NCBI RefSeq assembly: GCF_029504395.1
Contig: NZ_JAQFIF010000005.1
Span: forward strand, 124,001-188,000
Direction of reading: 5' to 3'
Source: Arthrobacter sp. ES3-54
Lineage (GTDB): Bacteria > Actinomycetota > Actinomycetes > Actinomycetales > Micrococcaceae
Length of the DNA: 64,000 nt
Below, one piece after another: positions 44,615-53,014 of the stretch (its first letter is position 1; each line of letters starts with the position of its first letter). A program made the position numbers and the translations under genes. The notes under the pieces are model-generated. The model searched no databases. It was given only the letters and a program-made list of their open reading frames with translations, and was not told the origin of the DNA.

Positions 44615-45904
44615 TCACCACAGCGACGGCAGGCTGCCCACGAGGCGCTCGTACATGGCCAGCGCCGAGCCGTCCGTCAGCGAGGCGACCTGATCGATGA
44701 CGACGCGCAGCCGCGCGGCGTCGTCCGCGGCGTCGAGCCAGTCGGCCGCAAACATCGGCTCCAGGTGACGGTCCCCGGTGGCGCTGAGCGCTGTAACGAG
44801 GGCATGCAGGACCTCGCGCTGGCGCTCATAAATGGGTTGCCGGTGTTCGGTGGTCATCACGAAGGTGGTGGCCAGGCCCTTCATTACCGCAATTTCCATG
44901 ACGGTCTCATCCGGGACGATCAGCTCCGCGTGGTAGCGGGTCAGGTTCTCCGGGCCGTAGACCGTGCGGGTGGCCTCCAGCGCACTCTGGCAGAAGCGGC
45001 CGATGAGCTGGCTGGTCATGTCCTTGAGCGCCGCCATGGCCTTGCGGCTGCCATCGGCCTCGCGCACCCAGACGTCCGTGGCCTCCAGCCGGGCCAATGC
45101 GGCGTCGATCGCGGCGGGGTCGTTGTGCGGCAGGTACCACTGCTTGGCGTAGCCGACGACGCGGGCGCGGTGGTCCGGGTTGTCCATCCAGCGGAGCTGG
45201 AAGTGGCCCGCGACGATGGCGTCCTCGACGTCGTGCACCGAGTAGGAGATGTCGTCCGCCAGGTCCATGACCTGCGCTTCGAGGCAGGACCGGCGTTCCG
45301 GGGCGCCGTCGCGGATCCAGTCGAAAATGGGGAGGTCGTCTTCGTAGGCGCCGAACTTGCTGGTCCGCTCCCCGTGGATGACCGGCGCGTTCACGGCGGA
45401 CCAGGGGTACTTGGCGGCGGCATCGAGGCTCGCCCGGGTCAGGTTCAGGCCAGCCGGCCGGCCGTCGGTGGCCAGGACCTTTGGCTCCAGCCGGGTCAGC
45501 AGCCGCAACGTCTGGGCGTTGCCTTCGAAGCCGCCGATCCCATGGGCCACCTCGTTGAGGGCGGCCTCGCCGTTGTGGCCGAAGGGCGGGTGGCCGAGGT
45601 CGTGGCTGAGGCACGCGGTGTCCACGACGTCGGGGTCGCAGCCGAGCGCGCGGCCCAGTTCCCGGCCCACCTGGGCAACTTCGAGGCTGTGGGTGAGCCG
45701 GGTCCGGACGAAGTCGTCAGTATCCGGCGCCACCACCTGGGTCTTCGCGCCGAGCCGGCGCAGCGCCGAGGAGTGCAGGACCCTCGCGCGGTCGCGCTCA
45801 AAGTCCGACCGGTAGGTGCTCTTGGGCGGCTCTTCGACCCACCGGGCGCAGTCGCGGGAGGTGTAGCCGTCCAGGACGGGGGCGGTGGTCCGGGTCTCAG
45901 CCAC
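44615..45904 (-). CDS. dgt: deoxyguanosinetriphosphate triphosphohydrolase-like HD protein
   Basis: A 429-residue HD-domain phosphohydrolase. Metal-binding residues are in FVRTRLTHSLEVAQVG (His, about 62) and CLSHDLGHPPFGHNGE (HD plus His, about 95-103); DLADDISYSVHDVEDA supplies the last Asp. Family members hydrolyse dNTPs to the nucleoside and triphosphate, helping to control dNTP pools. GTG 45904 overlaps the last eight bases of dusB; a longer open frame lies wholly inside dusB. It is between dusB and dnaG on one strand, so the three are probably co-transcribed. Confidence 0.93.
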   Translation of the reverse strand: MAETRTTAPVLDGYTSRDCARWVEEPPKSTYRSDFERDRARVLHSSALRRLGAKTQVVAPDTDDFVRTRLTHSLEVAQVGRELGRALGCDPDVVDTACLSHDLGHPPFGHNGEAALNEVAHGIGGFEGNAQTLRLLTRLEPKVLATDGRPAGLNLTRASLDAAAKYPWSAVNAPVIHGERTSKFGAYEDDLPIFDWIRDGAPERRSCLEAQVMDLADDISYSVHDVEDAIVAGHFQLRWMDNPDHRARVVGYAKQWYLPHNDPAAIDAALARLEATDVWVREADGSRKAMAALKDMTSQLIGRFCQSALEATRTVYGPENLTRYHAELIVPDETVMEIAVMKGLATTFVMTTEHRQPIYERQREVLHALVTALSATGDRHLEPMFAADWLDAADDAARLRVVIDQVASLTDGSALAMYERLVGSLPSLW

Positions 45905-47075
45905 CGGAGACGTCCAGTTCGGCGAAGGAGATGTCGCGGGTCTGCGCATCGTCCAGGGTCCGGTTCAGCAGCCAATCCTTCGGCAGCGCAGGCTTTTTCG
46001 GAGAACCGGCGCGGCCGCGCGGGCCCTCGGCGTCGGCCCCGGGATACGGCGAGTCGAGGTCCAGCTGGTCCAGGGTTCCGCGCAGCACCTCGAGGCTGGT
46101 GACGAGTGCCAGCTTGGTCCGCAGTTCGCTGCCGACGACGTAGCCCTTGAAGTACCAGGCAACGTGCTTGCGGATTTCGCGCAGGGCCTTGCCCTCGTCC
46201 CCGAACGTCTCGACCATGAGCTCGGCATGCCGGTACACGCTTTCGGCCACCTGGCGCAGATCCGGCCGGTACCGCTGGTCGCTGCCTTCGAACGCGGCCA
46301 TGAGATCGCCGAACAGCCAGGGCCTGCCCTGGCAGCCGCGGCCGACGACGACGCCGTCCACACCTGTTTCGCGGACCATTCGGACCGCGTCTTCCGCGGA
46401 CCAGATGTCTCCGTTGCCCAGGACGGGAATGTCCGGCAGGGCCTCGCGCAGCCGGGCAATGGCGGACCAGTCGGCCTGGCCGGAATAGAACTGTGCGGCG
46501 GTGCGGCCGTGAAGTGCGACGGCGGCGACGCCGGAATCGCGGGCAATCCGGCCGGCATCGAGGTACGTCAGGTGGTCCTCGTCAATGCCTTTGCGCATCT
46601 TGATGGTCAGCGGGACGTTGCCCTTGGAGGCTTCCTTCACCGCGGTCTGGACGATCGAGGTGAAGAGGTCGATCTTCCACGGCAAGGCGGAGCCGCCGCC
46701 GCGACGCGTCACCTTGGGCACGGGGCAGCCGAAGTTGAGGTCGATGTGGTCGGCCCGGTCCTCCTCGACGAGCATCCGGACGGCCTGGCCGACGGTCACG
46801 GGGTCCACGCCGTAGAGCTGGACGGAGCGGACTTTCTCGTCGTCGTCGTGCGAAATAATGCGAAGCGATTCCGGCGTGCGTTCCACGAGGGCACGGGAAG
46901 TGACCATCTCCGCCACATACAGGCCGCCGCCGTATTCACGGCACAGCCTGCGGAAGGCGGAGTTGGTGATACCCGCCATGGGAGCCAGGATCACGGGGGT
47001 GTCCACGGTGATCGGGCCCAGCTTCAGGGGCGGGAGTTCCAGCTTGGGGGCGGGAGGCGTTGCTACAACAGTCAC
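45897..47075 (-). CDS. dusB: tRNA-dihydrouridine synthase
   Basis: A 392-residue FMN enzyme that reduces uridine in tRNA D-loops. Seen: VILAPMAGITNSAFRRLCRE (FMN-binding start, about 28-47), the catalytic Cys in DLNFGCPVPKVTRRGGGSAL (about 110-115), IKMRKGID, LHGRTAAQFYSG and PVLGNGDIWSAEDA. The C-terminal helical domain is complete. GTG 47075 begins MTVVATPP. It overlaps dgt by eight bases. Confidence 0.95.
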   Translation of the reverse strand: MTVVATPPAPKLELPPLKLGPITVDTPVILAPMAGITNSAFRRLCREYGGGLYVAEMVTSRALVERTPESLRIISHDDDEKVRSVQLYGVDPVTVGQAVRMLVEEDRADHIDLNFGCPVPKVTRRGGGSALPWKIDLFTSIVQTAVKEASKGNVPLTIKMRKGIDEDHLTYLDAGRIARDSGVAAVALHGRTAAQFYSGQADWSAIARLREALPDIPVLGNGDIWSAEDAVRMVRETGVDGVVVGRGCQGRPWLFGDLMAAFEGSDQRYRPDLRQVAESVYRHAELMVETFGDEGKALREIRKHVAWYFKGYVVGSELRTKLALVTSLEVLRGTLDQLDLDSPYPGADAEGPRGRAGSPKKPALPKDWLLNRTLDDAQTRDISFAELDVSGG

Positions 47076-47175
47076 CCGACCATTGTCTCAAAGACGGGCA
47101 AATCAGCCCGGTCCCGCTCCGGCTATGTGGAAATGCCCGGCTGTGTGGATACTTTCGGGTGCCGCCGGGTCCGCG

Positions 47176-48639
47176 TCAGCCCCGCAGGGCGGCACGCCGC
47201 CCGCGGCGCGTGGCAGGACCGGCACCGGCATCATCTGGCTCGGCCCCGTCCGGCCAGATCCCGTCCGGCGCGACCCGGTCGGACTCGATCCCTGCAGAGC
47301 CGCCAGCCTCGGATCCACCCCAGTCAGGCTCGCCCAAGGCAACCCGCTTAACCGAGCTGCCCTTGATTCCGGTGGCCTTGACCACCAGCACGGCGATGAG
47401 GGTGGTGACCGGAACGGCGAGGACGAGCCCCACGGAACCGACCAGGGTGCGGATGACTTCCTCGGAGAGTTCGGCGCTGGTGAGGGCGTCACCGAGCGGC
47501 CGTTCGTAGAGCATGACCAGGATCAGGACCGGCAGGGCCGCGCCGGCGTAGGCAAACGCAATGGTGTAGACCGTGGAGGCGATGTGGTCCCGGCCGATCC
47601 GCATCGCGGACGTAAAGAGCTGCCGCGCGCTGGTCTCGGGGGCGAGCTCCCACAGTTCCCAGACGGCCGACGACTGCGTGATGGTGACGTCGTTCAGCAC
47701 ACCGAGACCGGAAATGATCAGCCCGCACAGGATGATGCCGGAGATTGAGATGTTGTCTGACATGTTGGTGAGGGTGGCGGCGTCGTGGCTGCCCACACCG
47801 GCGAGGTTTGCGGCGTCGGTGGCCCAGGCCGCCAGCAGCGCCGTAATGGCGAGGCCGAACATCGTCCCGAGCAGGGCCGTCGACGTGCGGGCGGAGAAGC
47901 CGTGGGCGAAGTACAGCACCCCGATCATGATCACCGTGGACCCCACGAGCGCCAGCAGCAGCGGCGGCTTCCCCTCGACCAGCCCGGGCAGCATGAACGA
48001 GACAAGCACGACGTAGGCGCCGACCAGTCCGATCAGGGCGCGCAGGCCGCGCCACCGCGCCACCGCGATCACGACGACGGCGTAGAGCACGGCCAGGAAG
48101 ATGATGGGCAGGGTCCGGACAAAGTCGACGAAGACATAGGCCGGCGCGCCCTGACCGTCGGCTCCCTGCACCTTGGAGAGGTTCAGGTAGCGGATGTCGT
48201 CCCCGGGTTTCACGCCGTGGGACTTCGCGATGTCAGGGTTGATGACCACCTTTACCGGGTTGCCGCCCTTGTCCGGCTCGGTGTAGGCGAACGTGCACTG
48301 CGAGCCCTCGTTCGGGGGCTGCGGAGTGGTGCCGGAACCGGATGTGCCCTGCTGCGCCGCGGCGTCACCGCCTGCCGGGGCATCCGAACAGCTGCCGACG
48401 ACGACCCGCTGGATCTTGCCGGTGTCAAAGGTCACGCCCGGGGCCGCCGCATAGGGGCTCGCCAGGGAGATGCCCTCCTTGCTTCCCGACGGCCACATAA
48501 AGGCCATGGCCGCCAGGGTCAGCAGCGTCAGCGGGATCAGGACGGCAGCCAGGATCCAGTTGGCCTTCTTCCGCGCCGCGAGCGTTTGGGGCGTCGGCTC
48601 CGAATGCGCAGTGTGGGAATGCGAGTGTCCGGCGCCCAT
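47176..48639 (-). CDS. YibE/F-family membrane protein
   Basis: A 487-residue polytopic protein. His-rich N-terminus (GHSHSHTAH), TM (about 27-48), an extracytoplasmic domain with two cysteines (GSCSD, SQCTF; about 55-150), then seven or so TM helices. The conserved YibE/F core is clear: WRGLRALIGLVGAYVVLVSF, LLGTMFGLAITALLA, and GLGVLNDVTITQSSAVWEL (about 325). The C-terminus is low-complexity and Gly/Asp-rich. The family is widespread but uncharacterised; the terminal His cluster might bind metal. It stands alone, 100 bp past dusB start. Confidence 0.85.
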   Translation of the reverse strand: MGAGHSHSHTAHSEPTPQTLAARKKANWILAAVLIPLTLLTLAAMAFMWPSGSKEGISLASPYAAAPGVTFDTGKIQRVVVGSCSDAPAGGDAAAQQGTSGSGTTPQPPNEGSQCTFAYTEPDKGGNPVKVVINPDIAKSHGVKPGDDIRYLNLSKVQGADGQGAPAYVFVDFVRTLPIIFLAVLYAVVVIAVARWRGLRALIGLVGAYVVLVSFMLPGLVEGKPPLLLALVGSTVIMIGVLYFAHGFSARTSTALLGTMFGLAITALLAAWATDAANLAGVGSHDAATLTNMSDNISISGIILCGLIISGLGVLNDVTITQSSAVWELWELAPETSARQLFTSAMRIGRDHIASTVYTIAFAYAGAALPVLILVMLYERPLGDALTSAELSEEVIRTLVGSVGLVLAVPVTTLIAVLVVKATGIKGSSVKRVALGEPDWGGSEAGGSAGIESDRVAPDGIWPDGAEPDDAGAGPATRRGRRAALRG

Positions 48640-48762
48640 CAGCAGTTCAACCTCATGCCGAAAACTTTACGGCGTGGGCGGGGGCTGTCCGGACGGATGA
48701 CGGGGCACGCCGCGCGTTCGCGGCGCGCCCCGGTGTGCCGGAGTGCCGGCAAGAACGCCAGG

Positions 48763-50136
48763 TTACGCCGGTGCGATGTTCTGGTTGACGTGGAAGAGGT
48801 TCTGGGGATCGTACTTGGCTTTGACGTCCCTCAGTCGCTTGTAGTTCGGCCCGTAATTCTCCGCCACGCGGGACAAGTCATCGCCGTCCATGAAGTTGAT
48901 GTAGCCACCCGGCGCCGAATAGGGGCGCAGTGCCGCCGCATATTCCTTGACCCAGGCGATGTTCGCCTCGTTGTCCGCGGGATCTTGCCACATGCCTGCG
49001 ACCACAGGCGCGAACTTCACGTTCCGATTGGCGAACGCAGTTTCGCTTGCGCCCACGCGATGCACTGCCCCGTCAACGGGGTACAGGTGTACAGCGGTTT
49101 GTACGCTGGGGACCTTGCTGCCGTGTTCGATGTGCGCGGCGATGGCGCCGTCGTTGAGCTCCGCCAGGTAGTCGGCCTTCCAGTAGCCTTGCAGCCCTTT
49201 GGCAACCAACGGGTCGAAGGCCTGGTTCAGGGCCGGGTAGGGCATCGGCCCCACCATGGAACCCGCCACGGGAGCGACGTCGAGGAAGGGCTTCCAGCGG
49301 CTGGGACCTTCGGCCTGATCGCCCGTCCACATGCCGACTACCACGATCACTGGTTTGCCGTGCCATTCGTCGGGCAGGAATGGCACAGGCGGCCCTTGGG
49401 CGAATGCAAGGAACGCTCCAAACTCCTCCGGCGCTGAATCCATATGATCCCGATAGAACTTCGCCACTGTGTCCGCATGCTCCATCGGATAGATGATGAT
49501 CCCTGCGTGGACCATATCCACCGGATGCAGCCGGTATTCCAGGGACGTCACCACACCGAAGTTTCCTCCGCCGCCCCGTAGGGCCCAGAACAGATCCTCG
49601 TTCTGGCTTTCACTGGCGGTCAGGAAGTTTCCGTCCGCCGTTACGACGTCGGCGGAGAGCAGGTTGTCACAGCTGAGTCCATACTTCCGCGACAGGTAGC
49701 CAATGCCGCCGCCCAAAGTCAGCCCGGCGACGCCCGTGGATCCGACAACGCCCCCAGGAGTCGCCAGCCCGAAGGCATGGGTGGCGTGGTTGAAGTCGGC
49801 CCACGTTGCCCCGGCCTCCGTGCGCGCCGTCTGGGCTGCTGGATCGACCCGGACCCCGGTGGTGTTGACGAAGTCGATGACCAGGGCGTCATCCCAGGTG
49901 CCGAACCCGGGAACGCTATGGCCTCCACCGCGGATGGCAAGATCCAGGGAGTTGTCCCGGGCGAAGTTGACGCAGGCGATGACGTCCGCAACTTGGGATA
50001 CGCGGACCACCGCTGCCGGCCTCTTGTCGATCATGCCGTTATGCACTGCCCGCGCCGCGTCAAAGTCGGCGTCGCCGGGCGTGATGATCTGCCCGCGGAC
50101 TTGCTCGCGCAGGCTATCGAACTTTGTTCCGTTCAT
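48763..50136 (-). CDS. FAD-linked oxidoreductase, berberine-bridge (BBE) type
   Basis: A 457-residue flavoprotein of the VAO/BBE family. FAD domain with AIRGGGHSVPGFG (His, about 73, probable covalent attachment), AGATWADFNHATHAFGLATP and GGIGYLSRKYGLSCDNLLSA, whose Cys is the second covalent site in bicovalent members; GGGGNFGVVTSLEYRLHP closes the cofactor site. The C-terminal BBE motif YGPNYKRLRDVKAKYDPQNL is intact. It oxidises an alcohol or sugar-like substrate with O2; substrate unknown. It has its own promoter, mirrored by that of the divergent hydrolase operon. Confidence 0.9.
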   Translation of the reverse strand: MNGTKFDSLREQVRGQIITPGDADFDAARAVHNGMIDKRPAAVVRVSQVADVIACVNFARDNSLDLAIRGGGHSVPGFGTWDDALVIDFVNTTGVRVDPAAQTARTEAGATWADFNHATHAFGLATPGGVVGSTGVAGLTLGGGIGYLSRKYGLSCDNLLSADVVTADGNFLTASESQNEDLFWALRGGGGNFGVVTSLEYRLHPVDMVHAGIIIYPMEHADTVAKFYRDHMDSAPEEFGAFLAFAQGPPVPFLPDEWHGKPVIVVVGMWTGDQAEGPSRWKPFLDVAPVAGSMVGPMPYPALNQAFDPLVAKGLQGYWKADYLAELNDGAIAAHIEHGSKVPSVQTAVHLYPVDGAVHRVGASETAFANRNVKFAPVVAGMWQDPADNEANIAWVKEYAAALRPYSAPGGYINFMDGDDLSRVAENYGPNYKRLRDVKAKYDPQNLFHVNQNIAPA

Positions 50137-50225
50137 TTTCTGTACCGTCGATTTCGTCGTGAGCTTCGACCCGGACAGTTTTCTGCGCTCCCAGCCGGCG
50201 TGGCGCCCGGAGGTTTACTTGCACA

Positions 50226-50254
50226 TGCCTACTCTTCCCGCATTCCCCCGTCAA
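50226..50254 (-). promoter_or_regulatory. promoter of the BBE-type oxidase gene
   Basis: Minus strand TTGACG (50249-50254), 17-base spacer, TAGGCA (50226-50231): close to a housekeeping sigma promoter. The transcript would have a leader of about 80 bases. Its -35 region is one arm of an inverted repeat (CCCGTCAAGG/CCTTGACGGG). Confidence 0.45.
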
Positions 50255-50321
50255 GGGTCCACTGCTGGCCGCACCCATCACCGGAGGCGCCGGCTCCGAA
50301 TCACACTAGGCACCACCTGCC

Positions 50322-50349
50322 TTGACGGGCGGAGGCTGCAACCTAGGGT
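50322..50349 (+). promoter_or_regulatory. promoter of the hydrolase operon
   Basis: TTGACG (50322-50327), 16-base spacer, TAGGGT (50344-50349), 37 bp upstream of the GTG start at 50386. It mirrors the promoter of the divergent oxidase gene. Confidence 0.45.
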
Positions 50350-50385
50350 TGGTTATTGAGGGACGAAGGACGGAAGGACACACGC

Positions 50386-51156
50386 GTGGCCATGCGTAAA
50401 CTAGACGACCGCGAGCCGGGAGCGGGCCGTTCCGGGCCCGCAGCCAAGGCTGTGCTGAGAATCGCCGAGGCCGCCGGGGAGACCCGCGCAGTCGCCTTGA
50501 TCCTGCACGGCGGGCGGGCCGACAGCTACGACGCAGTCAGCGGGAGGCACCTGAGCCCGGCCCGGATGCGGCCCTTCGCCCGGGCGCTCCACAGGCAGGG
50601 CGGCCGACACGGGCTGGCCGTCTGGACCCTGCGCAACCGGTACCGTGGCTGGAACGGGGAGGACATGTCCCCCGTTCACGATGCCCGCTGGGCGCTCGCC
50701 CAGATCAGCCAGGAACATCCCGGCGTGCCGGTGTACCTGCTGGGCCACTCCATGGGCGGTCTCACGGCACTGTGCGTGGCCGACGACGCGCAGGTCGAGG
50801 CCGTCGTCGCGCTCGCCCCGTGGATTAATCACAAAACCCCGGTTGAACCCGTCGCGGGCCGCCGGGTGCTGATTGTCCACGGTGCCGAGGATCACTGGAC
50901 AAGTCCCGCCAACTCGCTCGCCTACGCCAGGCGCGCCGAGGGCGTCGCGGAATCCGTGGACTACGTTTCGCTCAAGAGTGCCGGTCATTTCATGCTGACC
51001 CGGGTGGGTCTGTGGAACTCCCTCGCCAACGGCTTTATCCTGGACACCTTCGGCGAGGCCACGGGAGCTGACGTCTCTGGATCCACGGACGCACTACGCA
51101 GCGTCCTGCGCGGCGCCCTGCCGGCGGCCGGAACACGCCTGCCGGTGGTGTTGTGA
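50386..51156 (+). CDS. alpha/beta-hydrolase
   Basis: A 256-residue alpha/beta-fold hydrolase. Nucleophile elbow GHSMGG (Ser about 116), acid in HGAEDHW (about 172) and His in SAGHFML (about 200) complete the triad. VALILHGGRADSY carries the oxyanion region. Family members are lysophospholipases, esterases and the like; the substrate is not known. GTG 50386 follows GGAAGGA by seven bases and is preferred over ATG 50392 or an upstream TTG. First of a three-gene operon with a DUF1295 protein and an acyltransferase, which suggests lipid metabolism. Confidence 0.85.
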   Translation: MAMRKLDDREPGAGRSGPAAKAVLRIAEAAGETRAVALILHGGRADSYDAVSGRHLSPARMRPFARALHRQGGRHGLAVWTLRNRYRGWNGEDMSPVHDARWALAQISQEHPGVPVYLLGHSMGGLTALCVADDAQVEAVVALAPWINHKTPVEPVAGRRVLIVHGAEDHWTSPANSLAYARRAEGVAESVDYVSLKSAGHFMLTRVGLWNSLANGFILDTFGEATGADVSGSTDALRSVLRGALPAAGTRLPVVL

Positions 51157-51968
51157 TGCCGCCGTTCCCGCTTGATGCTTTCCTTGCCAGCCTGCCGTGG
51201 GTCATCGCGGGACTCGTGGTCCTGCTGGCGGTTACCTTCGTGGTTGCCGTGCGGCAGAACCGGCACTCCGTTATCGACACCGTCTGGGGCCTCGGCTTCG
51301 TCGTGGTGGCCGGCGTCTCTTGGGTACTCTCCTCCGGATACGGCGACGCCGGACGGCGGCTGCTGCTGCTTGTCCTCGTCGCGGTCTGGGGCATCCGCCT
51401 CGCCGTCCACATCGGGCTCCGTGCACGCGGCGGCCACGAGGACCCGCGCTATGTGGACATGCTCTCCGCAGCACCCGGATCACGCAACGTCTACGCCCTG
51501 CGGCGGGTCTACCTGCCCCAGGGGGTGGTGATGTTCTTCGTCTCGCTCACCATCCAGGTCGGCATGTTCGCCACCGGAAGCCTGGGCTGGCTCGCGTTCG
51601 CCGGCGTCCTGCTCTGGATCGTTGGCTTCGTGTTCGAGACGGTCGGCGACTGGCAGCTGACGCAGTTCAAGGCCGATCCCGCCAAGCGCGGCACCGTCCT
51701 CAACACTGGGCTGTGGCGCTACACCCGCCACCCCAACTACTTCGGCGACGCCGCCGTCTGGGCAGGGCTCTTCCTCGTGGCCGCCGATTCCTGGCCGGGC
51801 GTGCTGACCATCCTCTCCCCCGCCCTGATGATCTGGACCCTTGCCGGTAAGACAGGCAAGCCCCTGACGGAAAAGGCAATGTCTGCACGGCCCGGCTACA
51901 AGGAATACATCGAATCCACCTCCGGCTTCCTGCCCCTGCCGCCCCGGCGGCGGGTGGGCAGGCACTGA
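51156..51968 (+). CDS. DUF1295 (steroid 5-alpha-reductase-like) membrane protein
   Basis: A 270-residue membrane protein with about six helices. The C-terminal block is diagnostic: QLTQFKADPAKRGTVLNTGL then WRYTRHPNYFGDA (about 187-200), and ARPGYKEYIESTSGFLP. This is the DUF1295/isoprenylcysteine-methyltransferase-like fold that includes 5-alpha-reductases; a NADPH-dependent reductase role is possible but not shown. ATG 51156 overlaps the hydrolase stop by one base (TGATG); GTG 51153 is an alternative. It lies two bases before the acyltransferase gene. Confidence 0.88.
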   Translation: MPPFPLDAFLASLPWVIAGLVVLLAVTFVVAVRQNRHSVIDTVWGLGFVVVAGVSWVLSSGYGDAGRRLLLLVLVAVWGIRLAVHIGLRARGGHEDPRYVDMLSAAPGSRNVYALRRVYLPQGVVMFFVSLTIQVGMFATGSLGWLAFAGVLLWIVGFVFETVGDWQLTQFKADPAKRGTVLNTGLWRYTRHPNYFGDAAVWAGLFLVAADSWPGVLTILSPALMIWTLAGKTGKPLTEKAMSARPGYKEYIESTSGFLPLPPRRRVGRH

Positions 51969-51969
51969 C

Positions 51970-52944
51970 ATGCGAGACCCGGGACAGGCCCGGCCTCCCC
52001 TGGGCTGGCGGCCGGTGAGGTGGAGGTTGATGCGCTGGCGGCCGGAACCCAACGACCGCTTCTACCGTTTCACTGTCCGCACCGGGCTGGTGCTGCGCTG
52101 GCTGTTCCGGATCCGCGTCCTCATCACAGGCCGGGAGCACTTGCCCCAGCCCGGGCCACTCAGTGCGTCCCGCGGTGCGGCCGCCCGCGGTGTTGCCGCC
52201 CGCGGTGTTGCCGCCCGCGGTGCTGCCAGCCGCGGCGCTGCCGCTAGCGGCCCGTCGCGGCCGGTGGTGCCCGGCGGGGGTGCCGTGGTGGCGATTACGC
52301 ACTTCGGCTACCTCGACTTTGCCTTTGCCGAGATGCTGCTGTGGTGGCACAACCGGGCCCAGCTGCGCTTCCTCGTCACGCAGGGAGCCGCCGACCACTG
52401 GCTGGCCGGGCCCGCGGTCAGCGCAGCCGGGCATGTCGTGGTGGGGTATGGCTCGGGAGCCCACGCCTACGACGCCGCGGTCGCCCGGCTCAGGGAGGGC
52501 GAGTACATCGGAGTCCTGCCCGAGGCCGGCGTGAGCCGCAGCTTCACGGTGCGCGAATGCAAGACCGGTGCGGTGCGGATGGCCGCCGAGGCCCGCGTGC
52601 CGATCATCCCGGTCTCCATCTGGGGCGCCCACCGACTGATGACCCGCCACCATGCCTTCTCGCCGCGGCGCGCCTGGCGAGCCCCGGTCCGCATCCACGT
52701 GGGCGCCCCGATCCTTCCGGGCTCCCTCCCGGGCCCGGCCGAGGACGCCCGGCAGGCCACCGCGCGCCTGGCCACGACGCTCCAGGAGGGGATCGACACC
52801 GGCATCGCCGACTTCCCCCTGCAGCCCGCGCCCGGTGCCTGGTGGATGCCGGCCGGTCTCGGCGGCAGCGCCGCGACGGAGGAGGAACGACGCCGGCTGG
52901 ACAAGGCCGACGGTCCGCGGCGCGCAGGTGCGCGGCGCCGATAA
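51970..52944 (+). CDS. 1-acylglycerol-3-phosphate acyltransferase-like protein (PlsC domain)
   Basis: A 324-residue PlsC-domain acyltransferase. Motif I is HFGYLD (H-x4-D, about 113-118); motif III reads LPEAGVSRS instead of the usual PEGTRS; VPIIPVSIWGAHRL is motif IV. Between the first strand and motif I is an insertion of about 35 residues, made of five RGAAA/RGVAA units, which is absent from ordinary PlsC proteins. The changed motif III suggests an acyl acceptor other than lysophosphatidate. A C-terminal extension is Arg-rich. Third gene of the operon with the hydrolase and DUF1295 protein. Confidence 0.84.
   Translation: MRDPGQARPPLGWRPVRWRLMRWRPEPNDRFYRFTVRTGLVLRWLFRIRVLITGREHLPQPGPLSASRGAAARGVAARGVAARGAASRGAAASGPSRPVVPGGGAVVAITHFGYLDFAFAEMLLWWHNRAQLRFLVTQGAADHWLAGPAVSAAGHVVVGYGSGAHAYDAAVARLREGEYIGVLPEAGVSRSFTVRECKTGAVRMAAEARVPIIPVSIWGAHRLMTRHHAFSPRRAWRAPVRIHVGAPILPGSLPGPAEDARQATARLATTLQEGIDTGIADFPLQPAPGAWWMPAGLGGSAATEEERRRLDKADGPRRAGARRR
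52171..52245 (+). repeat. 15-bp tandem repeat inside the acyltransferase gene
   Basis: Five contiguous units of CGCGGTGYTGCCGCC type, the second and third identical. Each encodes Arg-Gly-Ala/Val-Ala-Ala. Placed before the catalytic His, it is in frame and could change length without frameshift. Confidence 0.88.
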
Positions 52945-53014
52945 GCCCGGCTTCCGCCATCGTCTTGACTAAGCTCCATGGGGTACAAAAAGCACTCAAT
53001 GGAGAGGGACACCT

